A stretch of 64,000 bases of DNA from assembly GCA_013397435.1 (NCBI GenBank), contig VZRG01001604.1:1-64000 (forward strand). The letters are read 5' to 3'. Each line of letters begins with the position of its first letter. The first letter of the stretch is position 1. Shown piece after piece: positions 23,956 through 35,200 of the stretch. The translations under genes were made by a program, and so were the position numbers. This stretch comes from Erythrocercus mccallii. Its lineage: Eukaryota > Chordata > Aves > Passeriformes > Dicruridae. Below the pieces are notes generated by a model that did not search any database, was not told where the DNA came from, and saw nothing but the letters and a program-made list of their open reading frames with translations.

Positions 23956-24567
23956 TGTCGGGGTCTGTCCAAGGATGTCATTTGCCTCATGACTGTCTCC
24001 AATAACTGAGACCCCAGACTCTAAGGAGAGCCCTGGGCCTGGCTGAGGTGAAACAGCCTCGGAGGACTGGTATGCATCTCCATGGGAGCGGAGTGCAAGA
24101 ACAATGGGCTGGCAAAGAACCATGCCTGCTTGCCTGGACTAGTTTGTCCGTACTGTTCATACCAGTGACCACGTGCTGCAGTTTGTTCCTGAGCAATCAG
24201 CCTCAACACAGGTGGTTCCTGTTTTGGCTCTGTGCCCCTTGCTTTGGCTCCCGCCTCGACCAACCTATAAAAACTCTGGAGACCCCTGCTCACTTTTGTG
24301 TACACCCCACTGGAGAGATCACGTCTATAGGCATCGTCGGCCTCAAGGACCCGTCGCTCCACATTGGTAGCTATATATCCCCTTCCCCTCTTTCTCTATC
24401 TTTCTTTCTATTCTTATTTCTCACCCACTATCGCATTTTGGTTGGCACTAAATAAAGGTGCATTTTTGGTTAAGCATACTGAGTTGTCCCACTGCTGTGT
24501 CTTTTGCACTTTGAGATCCCTAAAACGAACCATCACAACCCCCCGCTTGCATTAGCAGATCGTGACA
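23956..24567 (+). mobile_element. Solo LTR, 612 bp, with perfect 5-bp target duplication
   Basis: The element begins TGTCGGGGTCTG at 23956 and ends GATCGTGACA at 24567, giving imperfect inverted TGTC...GACA ends. It is flanked by CTGTA at 23951-23955 and CTGTA at 24568-24572. Inside, TATAAAAA (24266-24273) and AATAAA (24451-24456) lie in the right order on the plus strand with a pyrimidine-rich R/U5. No retroviral coding is next to it, so it is a solo LTR left by recombination. A 5-bp duplication points to an ERVL/class III-type integrase, by inference. It lies between the divergent RIMOC1 and OXCT1 promoters, pointing toward OXCT1. Confidence 0.92.
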
Positions 24568-27500
24568 CTGTAAAATGAGACTGTAGCTTCCTTCTGAATC
24601 TGTTATATGTGTAGCATACCCAGAGAGAATCTTTATTTGGCTTTTACTTTTTTTTTGGCTTTTACTGAAGCTTTTTGCCTCTGTAAGAGGTTTTATAGTT
24701 ATTTTCCTTGAATCATAACAAAATTAAATCCACTAATTGAGGTGTTGTATTGATCTACATATAGCACCAGCACTAAAGCTTTGCTTGTTCTTCTGGGGTT
24801 TGTAATGCAGAAAAAAACCCCAAACCAACTAATCAACATTCTTGAAAGGATCATGTAATGGATAAGAATAAATGTAGACATGAGACAAGTGTCATGCCTT
24901 AGTCTGGCAAACATTACTCTTGAAAGAAAATCAATTTAATCAGCTACTTTGGTCTATGACACTGACTTTTAACTTGTGCTTACGTGATTGCAACTTTCAG
25001 ATTAATGTGACTGGAAGTCTCATCTGTGTTAAAAGCCTCCCAACCCCTTTTCCAGTACTACAGTTGGATGTTCAGCTGTGCAAACCCATGCACTGCCCTT
25101 GCTTGAGCAAAAAGTCCGTGTTTATTTTACATTAAGTGTGGAGGAGAATGTGAAGTGTCTGTGATGTTCTGGTTGGATGTTGCTGGAAATCTGCTACCTG
25201 TGAATGTGACTGCCAAGAGTACCCTCTTGAGCCTCTGTTCAACTAAATACTCCATCTTTTGAAGTCATAAGAAAGTAAATATAAACATACTGATTTTGAT
25301 AACTTAATCTTGTCACAGGTAATTCCTCTGTTACAGTGTGCAACTGTTGAAGTGGCAAACTATGATAATGAAAACAAAGGTTTTACCCTGTGAGGTAAAC
25401 AAAAAATTCAAGATTGTTGACAAATTCTCTGATTCCTGTTGTGCATAATTTGCAAGCTAAGGGAAATTCTTCAAGTGATTGCTTGAACTTGTGAATGATG
25501 TAAATGTGCTACAAGCAAAAACTATCATGTTTATCACTTGGATAAATGATGTCATGTAAATTATACATTCTAAAATTATTCAGAAGTCTTGAGACCTTTT
25601 TGCCATTCCCATAGCAATTAGTTTTAATCCAATGTTACTGGTTACCATTGCTAATTAATGTTCTCTATGCCAAATTTGCTACAGAAGTTGCGCTTCATTG
25701 GTCCCTGCTAGTCTTGAATGAGGACAGGCATTGGTGCTGAGAAGCCCTATGTCAAACACCTCAAAGCCATTTGTGTTAGAGAGTTCAGCAGGATGCCACG
25801 GGGTGTCACCAATGCGCTCGGTACAGTCCAGCTTTTAACCAGGACATTTCACGGAAGTGATGTCAATGTGAAATTATGTCAATGTGAAATGATTGTGTTT
25901 ACTGAAACAGCAAAACTCAAAAACCAGAGCATGGAAGTCTTCATCAAACTGGCCCCTGAAATGAACGATCAGGATCTCTGATGGGATATACTGAAATTAA
26001 GAGCAAGAAACCCAAGAGCTTTGCAACAAGCAGCTGTGTGCTTGTAAATGCAGAGAATCTGATGCTTAGGCTTAGCAGGCTTCAGAGCTCCTTCTGAGTG
26101 TGTATTTGTAGAACCAGTTTTAAAATCAAACAGATTTATATTATCAAAACCAGGGGATAGGTGAAGGAAAGCATGGTACTTTAAAGACTAATGGATTCTA
26201 AGAGGCCTTTTAAAAAGATGGAGGAGTGAATTGTAGGAGTTCATTTTAAATCACCTTCCAAAAAATTAACAGCAAAACTTGCATATTTTACCATATATCT
26301 TGTGTACAAGTTGTTATATTCCTTACTAATTCTGTTAATTTGCTTGTGACTGAGAAATGAAATGTCACTGTAAAGGACTGTCTGCTTTTAGACATGCAAG
26401 TTTTGGACTGTTGAGAATACTAACCAAGCCATTGATAAGCTGCCAGCTGTAAGGGGGAAGCTGTTCTGAACTCTACCGACAGCTGCTCCTTCTGCAGTTG
26501 GATGGACTAGAAGAATTAGGTAAAACAATTAGCATCCAAACCAGTTGGAAGATGGATTGGCACTTGGTTTTTTGGTGCATGCATGGAATTTTCTCCCTTG
26601 TCAGTAGATGATAAAGTAATTACAAGGGCTTAGATTACATGCTTGAGTTTGTGTGCTAGATTTTTGTAGACAAGAAATGATGCTTTCTAATTAAGCTCCA
26701 CACTCATGAAATAGATGGCAAAGTCCAAGTTTCAAAGAGGAAACCACAGTTGCAGGCAAAACGTGCTCATCAGGCAGGTGTTGCCTTTCTTCATTTACAG
26801 CTCTGGCAGATTGGCCCTGTGGACTTCTTGTATAGCATTAGAGAGGCAATGGGATAGGGTGTGTGCATGTGATCTGTTTACCGTGTACAACCTCTGCAAA
26901 AGAATACCTGCATAATCTCATTAAGGCTCTGTATTTTTTTATATGTTATGTATCAAATGGAAGGAATAAAACAAAGTCTACCTCAGTTCTGTTTTTATGG
27001 TACATTCTGTTGCTCTTGAGTTTTATTTGAAAGAACAATCTGCACTTAATAATGTAATATTATGTTGCAAAATCCAGAAAAGCCTGTTACAGTAATGCTG
27101 TAACCAAACATGAACTGACTTGCTGTGTGACAGCTGCTCAGGATTCCTATTTACAGTTTCTTGTTTCTGTAGCCATTTTTGCTATGTTTACCCTTACAGC
27201 ACCATTGGTATGGAGTGTAAAAAACCTCATTCTTTCAGTTTGACCAGAAGATGTGAGGGGAAAGACTTTCCAGTTCTGTTGCATTCTTGCAGCAGAAAAT
27301 TCCTGGCAAACATGAGGAGTCAGAGGATAGTAGCATTTTCTGAATAGGCATTTATACTATCTTCCATAAGTATCAATACACAAACATATAGAACTTGTGC
27401 AGCTGATGTCTGCAAATATCTGCTGAATAGACATTTTGGGGTTTCCTTACTCCTGCTGTAAAGGAATGATAAGTCACGTATCCTTTCCCAGAACTGTTAG

Positions 27501-30500
27501 ACCTACTGACTGTCACTGTCAAAGGTTATTCTACATAACTTATTTAGACAATATTAACACCAGTTACTAAATAAGCAATATATAATCATGAATAGAAGTG
27601 CCAAGAATCATGCTGAGTAACAGACTCTGTGGTTCTATTTAAAGAAAAATGACACATTAATTTTAAATGCTGTATAATTAGACCTTGTACTTACTCTGGT
27701 TTTGAATTGAGATGCAGCATTTGCAGTGGGAAGAAAATCTGAAGTTGTGTTGTTTTTTTTTTTTAAGCCTACCAAATTGCAATAACTACATAACTGTTGA
27801 TATTTCAGTGGCTACTTCTCAAGTGCTTTCAAGGTTAATGATTTGCTGTGATAACTTTAAATTTTGGTGAGTGTAAAATATTCAGTGGCTTCTAAGAAAT
27901 TCTGCATAGTTGCTTACCTTAGCTTGTAATAATGATATGATAGTCTGACAAGATATAGAAGCTTCTGTATAATTTATATGAAAGTATAGCATTCTACCTA
28001 AAGTATGAGTCTGGTATAAGGAAAACTGGACAAGTATGAAACCAACAAAAAAAACCCTTTAAAATTGTTTTTCCTTGTATGTAACATCTCATCCAGTTAG
28101 TAAGGTTTTTTGTTTGGTTTGGATTAATTTTTTTAGTTTTATTTTAATTTTTTTACATTTTTTAAAAAAAATCTTAATTAGATGAGCCCTAGTATTCTAC
28201 TGCAGTATTTATTGTAAAAAAAAAATATTTGAGGACTTAATATTATTTGCTCAAGAAGTTCTTCAGGGATAAAGAACTGCTCTTGCCAAAAGAGTGTTGG
28301 TTCTTCCTTATTATGTAGCTTCAGTATCCTTTCATAGTTTGGTATCCTTCTTTACCCTAACCTTAGGACTATAAAGTTTAGCAAAGAGATTTCTCAATAG
28401 ATTCAAGTGTTATTTCCTTCAAAAACCTTGTCTTTGTGCTTCTCTCATTTGCTTAACCATCTAGAAAATGGCTTTTAGGGTTTGAGAGGTTTTGTTATTG
28501 TTTGTTTGTTTTCCAATTTAATTTTGTGTTTGATATTTATATTTAATTATGTTTGAACTTTCATTTGTTTAATCTCTGCTGACTTTTAACATATATAGTT
28601 TTAATTAGACTTGTAAATATTTTGTCTTTGTAATGACCTTCCTTTCACAGAAATCTTGTTAATAAGTTGAATATTTAAGTTCCCATGGCTTCCTAGTGTG
28701 ATTATTAGTCATGCAACTAGCAGCCCTTTTGTCTTCCCCTAGTTATATATCCTGTAAGTGCTATGAGTTGATCTTAAAGTTGTTGAATGTATTGCACAGA
28801 GCTCACATTTCCATATTCTCATCATAATTGTAATTATTTAATGCTTTTAGGTCAGTATCGCAAGTTTTGTATCCTCTCTTTGTTTGTTTTCCCTGTAGCA
28901 CTCCATTCTTACAGGAATACGAGGATGCCATGAAATAATGTTTCAATTTTCTTTGACTTTCCATCCTACATCAAGGGAATTAGGTTCGTTGGACTTTTTA
29001 AAGATGAGTTGCAAGTGCTCTTAAATGAATAATATAAACAATACTTTAGTATTTTGAGTAATAATCAAAAGTACTAAACACCAAACTCTTGTTTCAGAAC
29101 TGGGACCTATTAACATGTTGAAGATAAGTTCAGGTGTTGTCTGTGTGTTCTAGTTGCTGCATAATTAAATGAGCTTTCCCTTCTCTGTGGATTCATATAT
29201 GGTTTTCATGCCTCACTAATTGAATTTTCCTGCCAAGTTCCAGTGGGTCTGAAAAAAGGGTAAATTGCTAAATTTTAATTAGCTAAAACCTGTGTCAAGT
29301 ATAAATGAATTTAGGAAAAAAAATTGAGAAACAAAATTCTTTACCTCAGAATTCCAGTTCTTCCCCCTGTGCAGGTAAATCAAACCTCCAAACAATCTAC
29401 TAACTCTCTGATGTCTTGTTTGGACAATATTTTTTCACTGTATTTTTGTGCTGACTTTGACATCCTATGCTTGATAGTAGTATAAGCAAGCTGGTGTTAT
29501 ACAGTGTATATAATGATTAACCTGTGGCAGCTCCAGAATGTTTACCTGCTGACTTGTTTTGAGCATCAAGGGCTCAAAACTCCTCATTTGTAAACGGTGT
29601 TGAATTTGGAAGGTGTTTTGACTCACATTTACTGCTGTCATGTGATTTACTTCACTAAACAAAATAATATATTGAAAATTTCTTAATCGTTTTAGAGACT
29701 TGTTTCACACTGGCTGCTTAGTTGTAGTTCTCATTGTGTGAAGAACTTTCAGACATCTTTAAAAAAAGCTGATCTACTGTCCTTTCTAAGCTACTCCAGA
29801 ACAAATTATTTTATGTACTCTTCCAGTCAAGTTTGGAGCTTTTCTAAGCCAAAATAAAATGTTTGGAGTCCAAAGCATGTGAACTTGGCAATTATTTTTT
29901 TAAATTGGGTTAACATAATATGTAGCACCTGATAAGGAAAATTTAGTTCATAAACTAATTTATGTAAGTAGAGTAACTAGTTTTGCACAGTAGATGTTCC
30001 ATGGAGGTATTAATACTCATCACTATACCTACTACATGCAGTTAGCCCCCTTCCTTCAGTCTGCAAGGAGCAACACTGTTAACAATGCAAACTCCATGCA
30101 AAATAAGTGCTAGCTGGATATATAATAAATACTCAATGCTGAACACTTTGGTAAGTTCTAGAATGTACACTGTTGGTTTAAAGGAAGATAGCTTACTGAA
30201 CTGAAGAGAATAAACTTTCTTTAGACAAGTTTTTCTATGCTTAGGGAAGTTTTGTCATGAAAGCAAACATGACTTAAGGAATTCACTTGTTTATATGAAA
30301 TTTAGGTAGAACCAAGATTCAGAAATCCAGTGAAATTTTTATACTAATGCATTGTCCAATAAGAATACAAGCAATTTTGGTTTTAGTTCATTATACCCCT
30401 GTAATTTGTAGCTTTTTTTCACCTGGAATCATCCCAGACTTAAGTGACAAGCTATATATGGTGAATAACTCAGAAAAGAAAAAATTACTAAAAACCTTTC

Positions 30501-31479
30501 ACAATAGTGAAGGTGTTCCCACCACATTTCACTGGTATCTGCAAGGTTTGCCTGTTATGTGAACTGTAAGTACAGGAACCAGCACTTTTCAAAATGTTTA
30601 TATAAGAGAGTGGCATACCACAGGCCACAGACGGCCACCAGCAAGGCAGGACCAGTGTTCTGAATAAAATGGGTGGGTTTTGCAGAAACACTTTGTAGAC
30701 CAGCAACACACTCTGAAGACCTAGTTTTCCTTGTAACGTATCCTTCTGCATGTTGATTACCACAATGGCAAGTTACAGTGAGGCTGGCAGCTGCATTGGA
30801 AACTGCCTGGAAGCAAGATAAGGGTCAACATGACCTGCCAGAAGTGTGACCTCTTGTCATGTGCTTCAGGAGAATTTCTCTTTTCCTGCCTCTAAACAGC
30901 TTCTCACATTTTTTTCTGTGAATCCTTCTGTTGCATTGGGCATCATTAGGGCATGCACTGATCATCTGGGGTATTTTTAGGAAGTAAAGCAGAGTAAAAT
31001 AGCAGAGGTGTACTTTAAGTTTTCCTTTTAGCAGCAGCAAAAGGCACAGCAGTTCACATCATGTGGCTGCCGCTCCAACAAGTGTACATCTATTCTAGTA
31101 ACATTTTCCCACCCAAACATAGCATCATAGCTCTCTGTGGAGACCATGTACTTTTTGGAGTCTGGGTCACCCTGAGGCCTATGCACTGGAAACTTAACCA
31201 CTTAGCCTCTGCGCTTTGCTTAATTCTTGTGCTGCTAGTCCTTGGTCACAAAGTGACAACACAGAAATTTAAGCCACTATAACTTTACCGGGAAAACAGC
31301 TGAGATGGAATATCTGAGTTGTCCATCTGTGGAAATCGTGGAAAGGGAAAGAGGGAAAAAGAAAGAAAATCAGGAAAAGATCTTGTTTTCTGGAGTGATT
31401 GTAACATTGTAACACCGGTGTGTGCAGGTGGTTGACACAGTTTGCCCACCTGCGTTTTGCGCAGGTTCTGATGTTATTT

Positions 31480-32270
31480 ATGAACAAATCCGCTGACGAT
31501 GGAGCGGAGGTATCAGTGGGGGCTGCTACAGGAGTGGAGGCTGCTCCCTCTCGTGGGACAGCGCCCGGGACGGGCTGGCTGTGCTCGGCAGCCGCGGGGC
31601 AGCTGGACAGCTCTCCCGTGTCCCGGAGGGAGCCGGCGGTCCGGGGAGACCGGAGGCGCTCAGCCTCCGGCCCGCCTCAGCCGGCGGCCCCGCCTCGTGC
31701 GCACCGACGTCAGTGCGCGTCAGGGCCGAGCCCCTCGCCCTCCCTCCGCCCGCGGGTTCCGCTGTCCCGCCGCTCCTGCTGCCCGCGTCCCGCGTTGGGC
31801 TCCCGCAGCCGCCGCCCCAGCCCGGCCCGGCCCCCGACCCCGCTCCGCTCCCCGACAGCCGCACGGCGCGAAGATGGCGGCGTTCAAATTCCTCCTGCCG
31901 TCCCTCGGCCGCCGCATCCTCCTCCCTGCCGCGCGCAGGGCTGAGGTAAGGGCGAGGGGCGGTGGGGCAGGCGGGTCCGAGCCCCTCCGCCTCGCCCTGC
32001 CCGCCGGGTGACCTTGGCGGGGACGCTGCTCGCAGCCGCCCGCGCCGGGATGGGCGTGTGTGGCGGGGGTAGCCGAGCCCCGGGGTGAGCGGCCGCCCCG
32101 CGGCCTCGGGGGAGGCGCTTCCCGCCCCGCGGGGAAGCGATGGCTTTGTTCTGCAGGGGTTTGTCCCGCGACAGCCCCGCGGGCGGCGGGGAGGAGGAGG
32201 GAGGGCACGGCGCGGCCGCGCCGCAGGCCCAGGCCCGTCGGCGGGTGGGGATGCGGTGACCTTGAGAGGT
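31480..32270 (+). promoter_or_regulatory. CpG-island promoter of OXCT1
   Basis: About 800 bases of very high G+C and CpG content surround the OXCT1 start codon at 31874, with no TATA box near the likely start. Stop codons are so rare here that long open frames appear on both strands; these are composition effects. The island ends abruptly in AT-rich intron 1 at about 32290. Confidence 0.8.
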
Positions 32271-35200
32271 GGCACGGAGGGTTGGCTTTGAGGTTTTTTG
32301 GTCTCGTTTTAATTTAATTTATTATTATTATTATGTATGTAGATCCCCATCGTTTCAAAAGGCAGCACACTTACAGTGTGTTACTGTGTATTCCCGTGTT
32401 GCTCTCACCGCCCCCTCTCCTGGAGGTGGGCAGCAGGTGTGCGCAGCTCGCTGGGAGCCCCGCCGTCTACTGCTATCCATAACCGTGCGCTGTGCAGCCG
32501 TGCAGCTCCCTTCATATGGGAAGCTTCTGCCAGACCTCACAGATTTAAGTTTCCAGCCCACATGTAACCATAGCAAAGTGATTCTTTTTTGTCTCTTCAG
32601 CCAGGAGTGTCTCTATGTTTTCTTAATTTATTTCAGTTGGAAAAGCTCACCTTCTCATCCCTGTGCTTATTACTCCTGATATGCTTATGGACAAATCCTA
32701 GCACTTTGAGGTTTTGTTTTACGAAGTCGTAATTTTGCTTTTTCAGATATTTAAAATCTGTTAATTATTCTAGGAAGGAGCTTATCTGTCCCTATGTTAC
32801 TTTCTTAAACCTGACAGAATTGCTGCCAGTTCCTGAGGTCTTAGCTTACTGCCTCAGTGTGCAGGGAAGCATAGCTGATCCCTTGTGCCTCAGGTCCCTG
32901 AAAGCCCATTTCTCTCAAAACAGTGGGGTGAGTGGCAAAAAGGACTAGGAGAGGAATATATTTAAGACAGAAGAGCAGAGGAGAAGATACCCTCATTAGA
33001 GACATCCAACTTGCAAATGCACACTTGTGTAACACATCCTGCTCTATTCACCACTGTTGGACACAGTCGGGAACATTAAAGAAAAGGTACCACATGGCTT
33101 CTGAAATATTTTCCTATGCATGGGTACAGAGACACAGCAGAGGCCTGGCCTCCTTCCAGCCCTGGCCTCAGAGACTTCTTGCAGCCCTGTTGTACCGTGA
33201 TTCCCAAGGCTGCCAGCACTTAATACTCTCCTGGACCTGCTCTGACAGGTGCCTGTCCTCCCTGTGCTGGGACCCCAGCTCTGGATGCAGACCTCCAGGT
33301 GGGTCTTACCAGAGCAGAGCAGAGGGGCAGAATCTCCCCCCTCCCCTGCTGCCCACAGGGCTCTGGATGCAGCCTGGGACACGTTTGGCTCTCTGGGCTG
33401 TGAGTGCCATAGCCGGGGCTTGTCCATCCTCTTACCTACCAGCAGCACCAATTAGTCAATGAGTTCCTCTCCCAGTCGGTACTCAGGCCTGGTATTTCCC
33501 TGATGCATATGCAGCACCAGCATTTGGCCTTGTGGAACCCTGTAAGATTCCCATGGACCAGCTTCTTGGTGTCACCTACAAACTGGATGAGCGTGTAGTA
33601 GATATCTCTTTGTCATTGATGCAGATATTAAACAGTCTTGGTCCCAGTACCAACCCCTGAGGAACACCATGCTTTGTTGTTGTAGGACGCGAGAGACTCC
33701 CAAGTATTTCAGAAGGCAAATGGCATAAAGAAGGCTTTTTTGTCTAATTCTTAGTACCTTTTATAAGGTGTTCCGATACAGACTTAACATGATTGGTGAA
33801 TAGGAATGACACCTCTCTAGTCCCATTGGTGGAACTAGAGAAACACAAACACACACCTGTACAAAATTGTTTTGAGAAAGGATGATTGTTTACAGAAAAA
33901 AACTCTCCTGAGAAATCTTCCCTTGGGAAGAAATCCGCAGCCACTAGCAGGCTAAAATCCTCCAGACTCAGAAAATCAGGCCCACAATGCATCACCAATA
34001 TCCATCAGGACCTTGAGCCATTGGCCACTCCCCTCTGGATGTGGCCATCCGGCCAATTCCTCATCCACCAAATCCATGCAATCAAATCCATCTCTCTCCA
34101 AATTAAAGACAAGGATATTGTGGGGCTTTGTCAAGGGCTTTACAGAAGTGCAGATGAATCCGTAGCCCTTCCCTTGTCCACTAATGTGGTCACTCCATTA
34201 CAGAAGGTCCCTAGTATGATCAGGCAGGGCTTGATGATGATGATCAGGCAGCCTCAATGAAGCTGTGCTGGCTGTCCTGAATCATCTCCCTGTCCTCCAT
34301 CTGCCTTAGCACAGCTTCCAGGAGGACCTGTGCCATGGCCTTCCCAGACAGAGGTGAGATTGACAGGTTGGTAGTTCCTGGGGTCCTCATTTTTTACTCT
34401 TTTTAAAGATGGGCACACTGTTTCCCTCAGGGAAGTCTGAAGGGGCTGCACCTGACTCTGTGACTTTTCTGTGACTCCATGGATCAGTGGAGAAACATTC
34501 ATGGTGTAATTTGGCATGCAGAAGGCTGTTGCAGTTTTTTTCACATGACATTGTTTCTTATGACCCACATACCAATTTTTTACTGACCCCAACAAAGCAG
34601 AGAAACATCAGTGCCTCCACTGGGAAAGAGGTAAGCTTCCATTCAGAAAGGTTTTCTTAATATTCAGTGTAAATTCTTGCAGCTTTAATTATAAAAGGCT
34701 TACGTAATATCGAAACTGAGCAAAAATTTGTTGTCCTGGTTGTAACTGTAGGTAGCTCTTAAGGTAACTCTTCAGGGAAGAATTGGACTGTTGTCTTCAA
34801 AATATATAGATTACCTTGTTTATTTATTAATTTTTCTCCCTCTTTCACAATATAAATTTTTTCACTCCTGCTATTAAGCTAGAACTTGAAACACCAGTAG
34901 GTAGTACTTTAGCTTCCAGATTTTCTGGATTTATTGAGACTGTTTCAACGTAGTGACTTAGGTGTCATTTTTTCTTCTGGTGTCTGAACAAATCCTTGAA
35001 TAGTATTCATACATGGTATTATTGGTGAATACTAAAGAGAAAGAAGGTAACTGTGATCTAAGTACATAACCATACATGCATAAATTATGATGACTACTGT
35101 GTAATGGCTTTATACTGTGAGGTCCAGGTTTGGGGTAGGATTTGTATTGATTTCCTTCTTGCCCCCAGATTTCATGGATTTCTTTGAGACTCCTTGATTC

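Larger units (their letters stand above)
18646..31470. other. Intergenic region between RIMOC1 and OXCT1
   Basis: About 12.8 kb separates the divergent RIMOC1 and OXCT1 promoters. It holds two CR1 fragments, one solo LTR, one tetranucleotide repeat and a hairpin, listed separately. The rest is AT-rich with no exon-like series. An 87-codon open frame at 25718-25981 (plus) has several CpG-containing codons but resembles no family I know. I see no RNA gene. Confidence 0.6.

Noticed and set aside
31526..32275. A 249-codon minus-strand open frame over the OXCT1 first exon
   Set aside because: It lies wholly in a CpG island where stops are rare. The frame is Arg/Pro/Gly/Ala-rich without any domain, and the plus strand carries the real exon.
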